Shown: positions 18,484-27,136 of the stretch, piece by piece
Numbering within the stretch: the first letter of the stretch is position 1
How the letters are laid out: each line of letters starts with the position of its first letter
Assembly: GCA_002733415.1 (NCBI GenBank)
Contig: NVVR01000029.1
Location: forward strand, 1 to 36,539
DNA: 36,539 bases
DNA from: Kordia sp.
GTDB lineage: Bacteria; Bacteroidota; Bacteroidia; Flavobacteriales; Flavobacteriaceae
Reading direction: 5' to 3'
Made by a program: the position numbers and the translations under genes
The notes under the pieces: generated by a model
The model's database searches: none
Told to the model about the DNA's origin: nothing
What the model saw: only the letters and a program-made list of their open reading frames with translations

Positions 18484-18527
18484 GAGTGATTTCGAGGGGG
18501 TAATCTCCCAAAAAGGAAGATCACTTT
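18484..18527. repeat. Imperfect inverted repeat after birA
   Basis: AGTGATTTC near 18485 faces GAAGATCACT near 18517, imperfectly, between the convergent birA and SRPBCC genes. It may act as a weak terminator; no T-run follows. Confidence 0.3.
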
Positions 18528-18550
18528 ATGTTAATCGGAATCACGTTTAA

Positions 18551-18937
18551 TTATATTACAGCTAAATTTTCAGACAATTGCCCTACAAACTTAGTGATTG
18601 GTCCTTTAACCATCATAGCCATCATAGCATTGAATTCCCCTACAAATGACAATTGAGTTTCAGTTTTAGAAGCGTCAATTTCATTAAGGTTTGCTGTTAA
18701 GGTAAATGGCAGTTTGTCACTCGCGGCACCAAGTACTACTTTGTCATCAGTTTGTTCTTTTAAGCGTAGCTTTATCTCTGGCATTCCTTTTAGGCCAAAA
18801 AGAAATATGTCGTCACCTAAAACTTCAAATTTTGTATTTTCAGGCATCAATTGCTCAAAGTTCTCCATTTTTGTTAAAAATGCGATAACCTCAGATTTTG
18901 ATTTATTTACAATTACTTTGTTTCCTTCTATATTCAT
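18551..18937 (-). CDS. SRPBCC-family protein
   Basis: A 128-residue single-domain protein with the START/Bet v1-like (SRPBCC) fold: a beta-strand start MNIEGNKVIVNKSKSEVIAF, an interior of alternating strands (FEVLGDDIFLFGLKGMPEIKLR, DKLPFTLTANLNEIDASKTETQLSF), and a long C-terminal helix starting MMAMMVKGPITKFVGQ. Such proteins bind hydrophobic ligands in a deep cavity; the ligand is unknown. It follows pyrE by 88 bases, a conserved neighbourhood in Flavobacteriaceae as far as I recall, but no functional link is known. Confidence 0.8.
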   Translation of the reverse strand: MNIEGNKVIVNKSKSEVIAFLTKMENFEQLMPENTKFEVLGDDIFLFGLKGMPEIKLRLKEQTDDKVVLGAASDKLPFTLTANLNEIDASKTETQLSFVGEFNAMMAMMVKGPITKFVGQLSENLAVI

Positions 18938-18940
18938 ATA

Positions 18941-18965
18941 ATTCAGTATTCAGTTATTCAGTATT
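18941..18965. repeat. Short tandem repeat ATTCAGT
   Basis: ATTCAGT, ATTCAGTT, ATTCAGT, ATT in tandem (18941-18965) just upstream of the SRPBCC start. Three near-perfect units, in the pyrE-SRPBCC gap. No function is evident. Confidence 0.6.
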
Positions 18966-19025
18966 GTAGCTAATTTTAGTATACAAGTAGAAAATTATGG
19001 ATAAAGCATACCCTAGTTATTTAGT

Positions 19026-19676
19026 TTATTCACAAATAGCGTTCCATTCAGAAGGGTTTTCTCTCCATTCTTGTAAAGTTCTCTTCTCTGTGGTAGAAAT
19101 ATAATTTGTCTCTACAGCTTGTTCAATTAAATTTTCATAGTTACTAAGCGTATATAAAGTTACGTTAGCATCCTCGAAGTTTTTTGCAGCAATATCAAAT
19201 CCGTAAGTAAATAATGCAATCATCCCTTTAACGGTTACACCATGTGCTTTTAATGCATCTACTGCTTTAAGACTGCTTCCTCCTGTGCTAATTAAATCCT
19301 CTACTACTACAACATTTTTACCAGTATCTAAAAAACCCTCAATTTGATTTTTTCTACCATGTTTTTTAGCTTCAGGTCTTACATAAACAAACGGTATTCC
19401 TAATTCCTCAGCAACTAGTACCCCAATTGCAATTGCTCCAGTAGCAACACCGGCAATAACATCAGGTTTTCCGTAGGCTTCTACAATTTGTGTAGCTAGC
19501 TGTTGTCTTAAAAAAGTTCTTACTTCAGGAAATGATAAAGTGACTCTGTTGTCACAATAAATTGGAGATTTCCATCCAGAAGCCCATGTAAATGGATTGT
19601 TCGGTTGCAATTTTATAGCGTTAATTTGCAATAAAGCTTCCGCTGTTTTTTTAGCAATGTCTTTGTCTAATATCAT
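19026..19676 (-). CDS. pyrE: Orotate phosphoribosyltransferase
   Basis: Joins orotate to PRPP, giving OMP in pyrimidine synthesis. The 216-residue cytosolic enzyme has the PRPP-binding motif VVVVEDLISTGGSS (about 122-135), the orotate-contacting FTWASGWKSPIYCDNR near the N-terminus, the AGVATGAIAIG loop and the flexible catalytic loop VRPEAKKHGRKNQIEG. The start (MILDKDIAKK) is consistent with relatives and lies immediately next to a -7 box, so the mRNA may have no leader. Divergent from the Nudix gene. Confidence 0.96.
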   Translation of the reverse strand: MILDKDIAKKTAEALLQINAIKLQPNNPFTWASGWKSPIYCDNRVTLSFPEVRTFLRQQLATQIVEAYGKPDVIAGVATGAIAIGVLVAEELGIPFVYVRPEAKKHGRKNQIEGFLDTGKNVVVVEDLISTGGSSLKAVDALKAHGVTVKGMIALFTYGFDIAAKNFEDANVTLYTLSNYENLIEQAVETNYISTTEKRTLQEWRENPSEWNAICE

Positions 19677-19680
19677 GTTG

Positions 19681-19688
19681 CAAAACTA
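19681..19688 (-). promoter_or_regulatory. -7 box touching the pyrE start
   Basis: Perfect TAGTTTTG, followed by CAAC and then the pyrE ATG. Placing the transcription start four to seven bases from the box puts it on or next to the ATG. Confidence 0.5.
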
Positions 19689-19771
19689 CATTATTTTTCA
19701 TTTAAAATCGTTTAAAAGTCTAAAAATAGATTAACTTTAGCGAGTATAACTAACTATTTTTAACTCTATAA

Positions 19772-20374
19772 ATGTATAAAATTTTCGTTAATGACCGGCC
19801 AATCATTCTAACTAATGTAATGATGAAGGAAGATGGTTTTAAAGTTTTTCTTTTAAAAAGCGTTGATATGAATTATGTTATCCGAAAGTTACTGCGAAAT
19901 AATCTTAGTGAAGTGTATCTCTATCATCCTGATGCTAATAAATTGCTTTCTATTTTTAAAGATAGAATGGGGTATATAAATGCAGGTGGAGGATTAGTAA
20001 AGAATGATAAGAATGAGCTACTGTTTATTGAGCGAAATGAAAAGTGGGACTTACCTAAAGGACGCGCAGAAAAAGGAGAAGATATAGAAACTACATCCTT
20101 GAGAGAAGTAGAGGAAGAAACCGGGGTTCAAAACTTGTCAATTAATAAGTTTCTTCAAGAAACGTATCATATCTACAAAAATAAAGGAAAGTATAATTTA
20201 AAAATTACATATTGGTATTTAATGGAAACCAATTATTCCGGGGAGTTAAAGCCACAAACAGAAGAGGGGATTACCCAGGCAGTTTGGAAAACAAATGAAC
20301 AGGCAAAAGCAGCTATGAGTAATTCGTATGCTAACGTAGTTTTGTTAACAGAGGTGTATTTAGCTAGTTTATAA
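19772..20374 (+). CDS. Nudix hydrolase with N-terminal extension
   Basis: Cleaves a nucleoside diphosphate linked to another group; substrate unknown. The Nudix box runs from G97 to V119 in Gx5Ex7REUxEExGU form (GRAEKGEDIE, then REVEEETGV), with the magnesium-binding glutamates intact. It is preceded by about 70 residues of unassigned sequence (a short alpha/beta stretch including MYKIFVNDRPIILTN) and followed by strands FLQETYHIYKNKGKYNLKITYWYLME. Length 200. Lies divergent from pyrE and overlaps the end of the M14 peptidase gene by six bases on the opposite strand. Confidence 0.88.
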   Translation: MYKIFVNDRPIILTNVMMKEDGFKVFLLKSVDMNYVIRKLLRNNLSEVYLYHPDANKLLSIFKDRMGYINAGGGLVKNDKNELLFIERNEKWDLPKGRAEKGEDIETTSLREVEEETGVQNLSINKFLQETYHIYKNKGKYNLKITYWYLMETNYSGELKPQTEEGITQAVWKTNEQAKAAMSNSYANVVLLTEVYLASL

Positions 20375-22105
20375 AGTATTCATGATCCTGTATATAGGGT
20401 ATTGTAAATGACTCGTTTCGTAATGCTCACTGCGTTTGTGGATCCAATCAAGTTGTAAATGTCCATCTCTTAAAAAAGTACTGTCACTTTCTTTTTTTCT
20501 TTCAAACTCACTTTTTAAACTTGGGTTGTTGTTTAGTATTTCCAATGCTTTGTCTTCAAACACATACGATGAAAAATGCTCTTTTTGTTGAAGTATAGTG
20601 TCAAAAAAGTTCCAATTAAAAAAAGAATCAGGGGCTTCGGGTTCTAAAGTTTCAATCAAATATCGTATATTTTCGGAAGTTAATTTAGCAATAAAATCTC
20701 CTTTTCTGAAGCCTGTTTTTTTTATAGCGCTATCTATTTGGGTGTTATAATGCTGGTAATGGCCTTCATATGGCGTTTTTCTGGTTTCATAAGTGTTTAT
20801 TCTATAGGAGTTGACTTCAATGATGGTGTCATTTTTTATTTGTTGTAATGATACCTGGTTCAATTTTAGTAACTCTATTACTTTATGCCATTGCTGAGGG
20901 ATAATATATGCAAGAGGTGTTGTAATTGTTTTTTTTGGTTTAACGTAATTATAGTAAGTAATCTCTTTAGTATATGGCTTTGACTTGTCATAAAACAATC
21001 TTTTTTGATCGGTTACTTTACTGTTAATGTAGGCTCCTTTATAGCCTTTAAAATTTAAAGTTGTTGTTTGAGAAGAATCTATAGCCCAATCTATAGCATA
21101 TTCTTTGTTGTCGAGAAAGTGTTTTTTCTGTTTAGTTTTTAACTTTTTTATTTCAGTGACTTTGTTATCAGTAATACGAATCATACTTTCCATTAATTCA
21201 TATGTTTGTTCAACCCTATCTTTATATGGTTTTAGCATATGAGTCTCTACCATCATTCCTAGAGTATTGAAAAGGCTGGTGTATCCGGTTGAGTATCTTG
21301 GGTAGTCCATAAACTGTGACCAACCAGTTTCTGGAGTTGTGCCCCATACATTTACATAGGGAGTAATAATTATTTTTTTTTCGTGTAAAGAGTTTTCTAA
21401 TTCTGGTATTAGTTTTTTGTGAAGGTAATCTCCTAATGGGCCGTTTAATTTGTTGTGTTGGGTAAATAAATGTGCCAGGGTGTATTGGTAATCTGCACCA
21501 TTACTAACATGGTTGTCTATGAATAATTCAGGTTGTATTTTATGAAAAATATCTACGAATGTTTTAGCGTTTTTGGTGTCACATTTTATAAAGTCACGGT
21601 TTAAATCGTAATTTCTAGCATTTCCTCTAAATCCGTATTCCTTAGGGCCATTTTGGTTTGTTCTTGTGCTAGTATTTCTGTTTAAGCTTCCTCCGATATT
21701 ATAAATAGGAATAGCTGCAATGATTGTGTTTTCAGGAGCTGGAATAACTCCATTAGCTAAATCTCTTAAAAGCATCATAGTAGCATCTATGCCGTCTGAT
21801 TCACCTGGATGAATACCATTGTTGATTAATATTGTGTTTTTATTGGTTTGATTAAAGTTGCCGCTAGCCGAGTACCAGACAATATGTAGTGGTTTACCGC
21901 TATCGGTATTTCCAACAGATTCAATTTTAATTTCAGAATATGTATTGGCTAGCGCTTTATAAAAAGATATGACATCCTGATAGGTAGCTGTTTCTATACC
22001 ATTTGTTTTTTCAAAGTTTGTTTCAAAATCATAAGTGTTTTCTTTATTTGAATAGTTACAAGCTATACAAAACGATATGAATATTAAAATAGTAATTTTT
22101 TTCAT
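20369..22105 (-). CDS. M14-family zinc carboxypeptidase-like lipoprotein
   Basis: A 578-residue exported metallopeptidase. A lipobox (FCIAC, cysteine 16) suggests membrane anchoring. The zinc ligands are H99 and E102 in NGIHPGESDGIDA and H199 in FIDNHVSNG, the HxxE and downstream H of the M14 fold; ETHMLKP around residue 288 is a candidate for the catalytic glutamate. GFRGNARNYDLNRDF resembles the substrate-carboxylate region. The C-terminal 250 residues have no family I can name. It would trim C-terminal residues of extracellular peptides. Monocistronic, divergent from SulP. Confidence 0.85.
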   Translation of the reverse strand: MKKITILIFISFCIACNYSNKENTYDFETNFEKTNGIETATYQDVISFYKALANTYSEIKIESVGNTDSGKPLHIVWYSASGNFNQTNKNTILINNGIHPGESDGIDATMMLLRDLANGVIPAPENTIIAAIPIYNIGGSLNRNTSTRTNQNGPKEYGFRGNARNYDLNRDFIKCDTKNAKTFVDIFHKIQPELFIDNHVSNGADYQYTLAHLFTQHNKLNGPLGDYLHKKLIPELENSLHEKKIIITPYVNVWGTTPETGWSQFMDYPRYSTGYTSLFNTLGMMVETHMLKPYKDRVEQTYELMESMIRITDNKVTEIKKLKTKQKKHFLDNKEYAIDWAIDSSQTTTLNFKGYKGAYINSKVTDQKRLFYDKSKPYTKEITYYNYVKPKKTITTPLAYIIPQQWHKVIELLKLNQVSLQQIKNDTIIEVNSYRINTYETRKTPYEGHYQHYNTQIDSAIKKTGFRKGDFIAKLTSENIRYLIETLEPEAPDSFFNWNFFDTILQQKEHFSSYVFEDKALEILNNNPSLKSEFERKKESDSTFLRDGHLQLDWIHKRSEHYETSHLQYPIYRIMNTL

Positions 22106-22129
22106 TGCTTAAACGCTTAAATGTCAGAT

Positions 22130-22137
22130 CAAACTTA
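22130..22137 (-). promoter_or_regulatory. -7 box of the M14 peptidase gene
   Basis: Perfect TAAGTTTG on the minus strand. The leader to the ATG at 22105 would be about 21 bases. Confidence 0.45.
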
Positions 22138-22169
22138 CTTAAAAATAAGGAGTTGTTAACTTAATGCTA

Positions 22170-22199
22170 TTGTATAGTTTATAAATAAGCGTATTTTTG
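22170..22199 (+). promoter_or_regulatory. Promoter of the SulP transporter gene
   Basis: Both Bacteroidota sigma-factor elements are present: TTG (22170-22172), 19-base spacer, TATTTTTG (22192-22199). This decides the start codon: an in-frame start at 22197 would lie inside the promoter, so translation must begin at the ATG at 22257, with a leader of about 53 bases. Confidence 0.65.
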
Positions 22200-22256
22200 C
22201 AAGCTTTAAAGATAAAACAACGAGTTAACTTGTTGATAATTAATACTTTTTTCACT

Positions 22257-23891
22257 ATGAATGCATTAATACGTAAGCACTCCGCAAACGCAAAAAATGA
22301 TATATTGGCAGGAATGACAGTTTCATTAGCAATGATACCAGAAGTTGTTGCTTTTGCCTTTGTAGCTCAAATAAATCCGTTAATGGCACTATCGGGTGCT
22401 TTTATGATTGGGTTGATAACGGCTGTTTTTGGTGGTCGTCCAGGGTTGATTTCTGGTGCTGCTGGAGCTGTTGCGGTTATTTTTGTGTCAATGATTTCTG
22501 AAGGGCATACTAAAGGAATGTTGTTTGATCAGCCTGTAGAAAATATGGGGATATTCTATTTAATGGCTTGTGTTGTCCTTATGGGGGTGATACAGGTTTT
22601 TGCAGGTGTATTCAAGTTAGGGAAATTTGTACGATTGATACCGCATTCAGTAATGATGGGGTTTGTGAACGGATTATCTATTGTGATTTTTTGGGCGCAA
22701 GTAAAAATGTTTACCCATAAAAAAGTACACGTATCATCTTCAGGAGTTAAGGAGTATATCAATGAATATATGCACGGAACTGAATTATATACCATGATAG
22801 GATTAGTTGCTATAACAATGGGGATAATTTGGGGTTTACCTAAATTGACTAAAAAGATACCTGCAGCGTTAACAGCTATTTTAATTACGACGCTTATTGT
22901 TGTGTTTACTGGTTTGGATGTGAGTACTGTAGGTTCGTATATTATTGAAGGTGGAGGTACTGGTTTAAAGGGAGAGTTTCCAACACCAAATATGGAGTTA
23001 TGGCAAAATTTACCAATAAACTTGGATACGTTAACTTTTATTTTACCATTTGCTTTTTTAGCGGCTTCTGTAGGGTTGATAGAGACTTTAATGACAATGA
23101 ATTTAGTTGATGAGTTGACGGAAACTAGAGGGAAAGGAAATCGTGAGTGTGTAGCTCAAGGAGCTGGAAACATTGTAAGTGGATTGTTTGGTGGTACTGG
23201 AGGTTGCGGTATGATTGGGCAAACTGTGATTAATGTTAATAATGGAGGTCGTGGACGCTTATCGGGAATAATGATGTCTGTTACGTTATTGTCGTTTATT
23301 CTTTTTGCTGATGAGTTAATTGAACAAGTGCCAATTGCTGCTTTAATAGGAGTAATGTTTATGATGGTGATTGAAACATTCGCTTGGTCTAGTTTTAGAA
23401 TTTTAAAGAAAATACCTAGGGCTGATGCAGCAGTATTAATTGTAGTGTCAGCGGTAACTGTAGTGTACGATTTAGCAATAGCGGTTTTTGTAGGGGTAAT
23501 TATTTCTGCTTTGGTATTCGCATGGGAAAATGCAAAGAAGATTAGAGCGCGTAAGCGCATAAAGGATGATGGAACTAAAGTATATGAAATATTTGGACCA
23601 TTATTCTTTGGGAGTATTCAGGCATTTAATGAAAAGTTCGATATTAAAAACGATCCTGAAAAAGTAGAGATAGACTTTTTAGAATCACGTATATCGGATC
23701 ATTCAGCTTTAGAGGCCTTGTTTAATTTGATAGAGAAATACGAAAAAGCAGGAAAACAAGTTAAAATGAAACACCTTTCTGAAGATTGTAAAAACTTAAT
23801 GGTAAAAGCGTCTCCTAAATTAATGGACGCTATTGAAGAGAGTATTGATGATCCTAGATACCATGTAATGGCAAAAGGAGATTTTGTATAG
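22257..23891 (+). CDS. SulP-family inorganic anion transporter
   Basis: Inner-membrane transporter of sulfate, bicarbonate or related anions. About the first 430 residues are hydrophobic helices, beginning NDILAGMTVSLAMIPEVVAFAFVAQINPLMAL and including the glycine-rich GGRPGLISGAAGAVAVIF, then GLFGGTGGCGMIGQTVINVNNGGRGRLSG, which fits the SulP substrate cavity. A cytoplasmic STAS domain closes the protein (YEIFGPLFFGSIQAFNEKF through VKMKHLSEDCKNLM). Substrate cannot be fixed from sequence; bicarbonate or sulfate are equally possible. The start at MNALIRKHSANAKND is set by the promoter. Monocistronic, ending at a strong hairpin. Confidence 0.9.
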   Translation: MNALIRKHSANAKNDILAGMTVSLAMIPEVVAFAFVAQINPLMALSGAFMIGLITAVFGGRPGLISGAAGAVAVIFVSMISEGHTKGMLFDQPVENMGIFYLMACVVLMGVIQVFAGVFKLGKFVRLIPHSVMMGFVNGLSIVIFWAQVKMFTHKKVHVSSSGVKEYINEYMHGTELYTMIGLVAITMGIIWGLPKLTKKIPAALTAILITTLIVVFTGLDVSTVGSYIIEGGGTGLKGEFPTPNMELWQNLPINLDTLTFILPFAFLAASVGLIETLMTMNLVDELTETRGKGNRECVAQGAGNIVSGLFGGTGGCGMIGQTVINVNNGGRGRLSGIMMSVTLLSFILFADELIEQVPIAALIGVMFMMVIETFAWSSFRILKKIPRADAAVLIVVSAVTVVYDLAIAVFVGVIISALVFAWENAKKIRARKRIKDDGTKVYEIFGPLFFGSIQAFNEKFDIKNDPEKVEIDFLESRISDHSALEALFNLIEKYEKAGKQVKMKHLSEDCKNLMVKASPKLMDAIEESIDDPRYHVMAKGDFV

Positions 23892-23910
23892 TAGGAAAAT
23901 ATATTTGATA

Positions 23911-23950
23911 AAAAAGCCTCAATTGTATTTTTGCAATTGAGGCTTTTTTT
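23911..23950. terminator. Rho-independent terminator after SulP
   Basis: GCCTCAATTG (23916-23925), eight-base loop, CAATTGAGGC (23934-23943), with five A before and seven T after. Perfect ten-base stem; the A/T flanks would let it serve the converging pseudogene too. Confidence 0.9.
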
Positions 23951-24189
23951 GTGGAGTAGATTTTTACGGTTTGTGTATGAAAATAGCGTGTTTAAATGTG
24001 CTGTTTTTTTTGGTTTATCACAGAGCCGAAGTTTTATTTTGTTTTATCTTTTCTATTTTTTAAAGTCAAATTAAATATTTGAAGGAATTTTCTAAATAAG
24101 CATAGCCTTTGAATTTTGTGTCTACTAACTATGTTTTAGATATGTTGTTGGTAGTCGTTAAGTTTTTACGATTTTCACTAAAGTTTATT

Positions 24190-25906
24190 TTACTTACTTT
24201 TTTGTAATTTCTTAAGCATTTCCTTAGCATTGTTGTTTTATGGATTTAGACTTATAGACTTAGTATAATTTTTAATTGCTAAATCAATTTCACTCATTTT
24301 CATGCAAGCTTCTGTGTAACTATCATACACATTAAAACTATTAGGATAGAGCATCATATTCACTTTAAAAATGTCCTGTGCTAATTTTGTTTTAGTTCTG
24401 CTTAAGAGGTCGTACCCCATGTTATTAAAGCTGTCTTCACTAAGGGCAGGATTCTTTGGGTCTTGTTTCAATAGGGCTCTATAGGCGTTCATTGCCTCTG
24501 CAAAGTTTCCTTCTAAAAGAAATTGTAGAGGGATTTTTGTGCTATGATCCATCTTAGTGAAAGTTGAGAGTATTTTTCCATCGTTAGAATTAAACGTAAT
24601 CATATTGATTATTTCACTTTCTGAATCCAGGGCGAATTTATAGAGTCGGCTATCATCCCTCGTGACATATGTGCTATCCGAAATTTTGATTAGTTCGACT
24701 GGTTCTTCTGCAAGTATGTTCTTAAAGAGGAGTTGATCGTCCTTTTGGTAAATTTCGATAAACCGATCACTATTAACCTGATATCTACCACTAATTTCAG
24801 TAATTAAATACGACTGAACTTCTGTTTTCTTGTAAACTGGAACATAGTCATTCCACTCATAATTTAGAGCTACAGAACGAATAAGTTCAGAAATGAAATC
24901 AGGATGATTAGAGTTGGTTAACACAACTACCCCATAATCCTTTGTCTCTATGAGCTTTTAATTCATTTGAATACCCTTCGTTCCAGCCTCCGTGTCCAAA
25001 ATAGACTTCATCGTTCATTTTATTAATAAAAAGTCCTAGTCCTATAAAATCTTCAACAAAAGGTGTGAGCATTTTAGTGGTCATATCTTTTGATAGCCCT
25101 TTATTACTGTTGCCTTTTAATGTCTTTTGCCTTTTGTCATAGAGTCATCTGGCAAATGCCCAGTAGCAGCCAATGTCAATTGTTCACCTGTAAGAGGTTG
25201 GTTATAGGTGCTGTTGTTCATTTATAAAGGGTGTAGCACTAATTCATTCATAAGCTCTGGGAATGTTTATCCTCAACATCAATCATCATTTGCTGTATGA
25301 TATTATAACCGTCACCTGAATATCGAAAGCTTTCTTCGGGTACTTTATCTACTAAGCTAGGGTCTGAATTAGCCGGAGATGTACCATTTAATACTTGAAC
25401 AAATGCTGGTAACGGTAAATCAGGGCTGTAACCCAAAAAACCGTGACCGGTTATTCCTACAGAATGATTGAGTAGATTTTTAAGAGTAACCTTCTTTTCT
25501 TTGGTAAATTCATTATCTCTCAACTTCCAAGATTTTAATGTCTTCGTTTAAGGCTACCTTTTTTTGTTCTACGAGAGTTAATGCGCCATATGCTGTTACT
25601 GGTTTACTAATTGATGCTGCTTGGATTTTTTTTTAGTTACAAGATGTTTACTCTCTTTATCCATTATACCATAGGCTTTTTTTTATTCAATTTAGCTATT
25701 ATTTATTACAGAAATACTTACATCAGGGCTCCATAATACTCCATTCGTTCTTTGATAGTCCATATTGAGTCTTCCTCTATGTATACTGGAGTTGTGAGAC
25801 CTGTTTCTACTTTTTTAATCATGTTGATTGAAGCATTATAAGTAGGTGCTTCTGAACATGATTGAAAAAAAAATATTGCCAGTAGAATAATGAGATTTTT
25901 TTTCAT
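24190..25906 (-). pseudogene. Degraded beta-lactamase-related serine hydrolase lipoprotein with C-terminal TPR-like region
   Basis: One ancestral gene of about 570 codons, now broken by several frameshifts and stops. It begins at MKKNLIILLAIFFFQSC (lipobox) at 25906 and reads to ERMEYYG. After a frame change come DVSISVI, a stop, AYGIMDKESK, and the catalytic SxxK in QAASISKPVTAYGALTLVEQ (serine-lysine near 25613-25602). Another shift leads to LLNHSVGITGHG and the YxN-like YSGDGYN, then to GHGGWNEGYSNE (the KTG-equivalent) near 25000. A further shift near 24939 joins DKG to YGVVVLTNSNHPDF. The tail has helical TPR-like text (FNNMGYDLLSRTKTKLAQD, SYTEACMKMSEIDLAIKNYTKS) and, one shift later, KEMLKKLQKSK with stop at 24190-24192. 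Catalytic motifs remain legible, so inactivation looks fairly recent. Confidence 0.85.
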
Positions 25907-25935
25907 ATGAGTTAATTTTTCATATGAGTTGATTT
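25902..25935. repeat. 17-base tandem duplication over the pseudogene start
   Basis: TTCATATGAGTTAATTT (25902-25918) is followed directly by TTCATATGAGTTGATTT (25919-25935), one mismatch. The first copy contains the start codon of the broken serine hydrolase, so the duplication lies in its ribosome-binding region. The remaining bases to 26087 show no gene. Confidence 0.75.
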
Positions 25936-26087
25936 TTTATTAGAATGATTGCTATTTAATGTATTCCGGACTTCCAGTTATATTATTCTTTCTAATGGCT
26001 GGCAGTGGTGAGGTAAAATGAGTTTCAATTCTTTTTATAGGTTGTGAAACGAAGTTAGTTGATTTGTGTGAGAAAGTCAAGCGTATG

Positions 26088-27134
26088 CTATTTGTTTTGA
26101 GTAATGACTTCAGTTATGGACTCAGCTATTATTTTTGCGGCTATTGGTGACCAATGTGAATCGTCAACAAAATAAATATCTTTAGTACCGTTGTTTATAT
26201 ATTTTTTAAGAATTTTTTTTGAATCGATATAGAGGTATTCTTTTTTTAAGTCTCTCATGTGAGTGAAAAATAGCGGTTTTGGTTTGTTTTTTACAGTGAT
26301 ATAATCATAATGAATATCGTATTTATCAGGGCTAGGGAGGACGATTAATGTAATGTTTTGTTTTCTTAGTTTTTTAGCAAGGGTGATGAGCTTGTTATTT
26401 AGTTGTTTAACTAATTTTAAATTATTGTTTTTTTCTAAAGCGATAAGATCCTCTTCTAAAAATAGCAATTTATTATCGGTAGAGAATATTTTTTTGTTAA
26501 TATTTTTCTGATGTATTGGCGAAAATAATGCATTGTCACTAAAGTTGTACAAAAAATTATATATAGGGAATTTTAAATAGTCGGAGTAGTTTTCATTGTA
26601 ACTAGGATGATGATGATTATTTTGGGTTTTTCGGAACGATTCTAATTGTTCAATGGTGATTGTGGTATTTTGATCTAAGTCTTCTCCTCGAGTAATAATA
26701 CTTCTTTCTACGGACTGTAGGATAAGGTATTTGATATGTAATTTGTTAAGAATATCACCATTAGCTAATTTGTAAGCGAAATCAATAGGGTTGTATGAGG
26801 GTGTTGCGTATGCTCTTGTGTCAAAATTGAGAACACTAATGGAATAATTTGTTAGGTAGTTTTGATAGCTATGGCTTTTTTGTTGAGAAAAAGAATCGCC
26901 AACGGTAAGCATGTCGAATTTGGTTATATCGTCTAAATTGATGGATGAAAATTCAGTGTAATTCTGGGGTTGATTATAATCTTTTTTAAACTGATCTCTG
27001 TAGTTTTTGTCTATCGAGATTTTCCCTAATCTATTTAAATCTCCACCGGTTTCAATGTAACAAAGTTTTGTGATTCCGATTAAAATAATAAACGGACTCA
27101 CAAAAAAGAGTATGGTATAAATGAAGCGTTTCAT
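26088..27134 (-). CDS. SGNH/AlgX-like membrane-anchored protein, partner of the MBOAT
   Basis: A 348-residue protein with one N-terminal membrane anchor (about 4-25) and an extracytoplasmic SGNH-like domain. The nucleophile block is LTVGDSFSQ (GDS at 79-81) and the catalytic Asp-His pair is in FVDDSHWSP (D324, H327), spaced DxxH as in AlgX, AlgJ and DltD-type acetyltransferase partners. ALPSP-like IVLPSPDKYDI lies in between. It starts two bases after the MBOAT gene stop, so they are an operon. In such pairs the MBOAT moves an acyl group across the membrane and the SGNH-like protein puts it onto a polysaccharide or wall polymer. The acceptor here is unknown. Confidence 0.75.
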   Translation of the reverse strand: MKRFIYTILFFVSPFIILIGITKLCYIETGGDLNRLGKISIDKNYRDQFKKDYNQPQNYTEFSSINLDDITKFDMLTVGDSFSQQKSHSYQNYLTNYSISVLNFDTRAYATPSYNPIDFAYKLANGDILNKLHIKYLILQSVERSIITRGEDLDQNTTITIEQLESFRKTQNNHHHPSYNENYSDYLKFPIYNFLYNFSDNALFSPIHQKNINKKIFSTDNKLLFLEEDLIALEKNNNLKLVKQLNNKLITLAKKLRKQNITLIVLPSPDKYDIHYDYITVKNKPKPLFFTHMRDLKKEYLYIDSKKILKKYINNGTKDIYFVDDSHWSPIAAKIIAESITEVITQNK

Positions 27135-27136
27135 TG

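Noticed and set aside
23156..23560. Minus-strand frame of 134 codons inside the SulP gene
   Set aside because: Antisense to SulP membrane helices, with threonine- and isoleucine-rich sequence and no promoter.
24238..25523. Two separate small genes (24238-24924 and 25248-25523)
   Set aside because: They are fragments of a single decayed serine hydrolase; catalytic motifs and the C-terminal helix lie across the frames between them.
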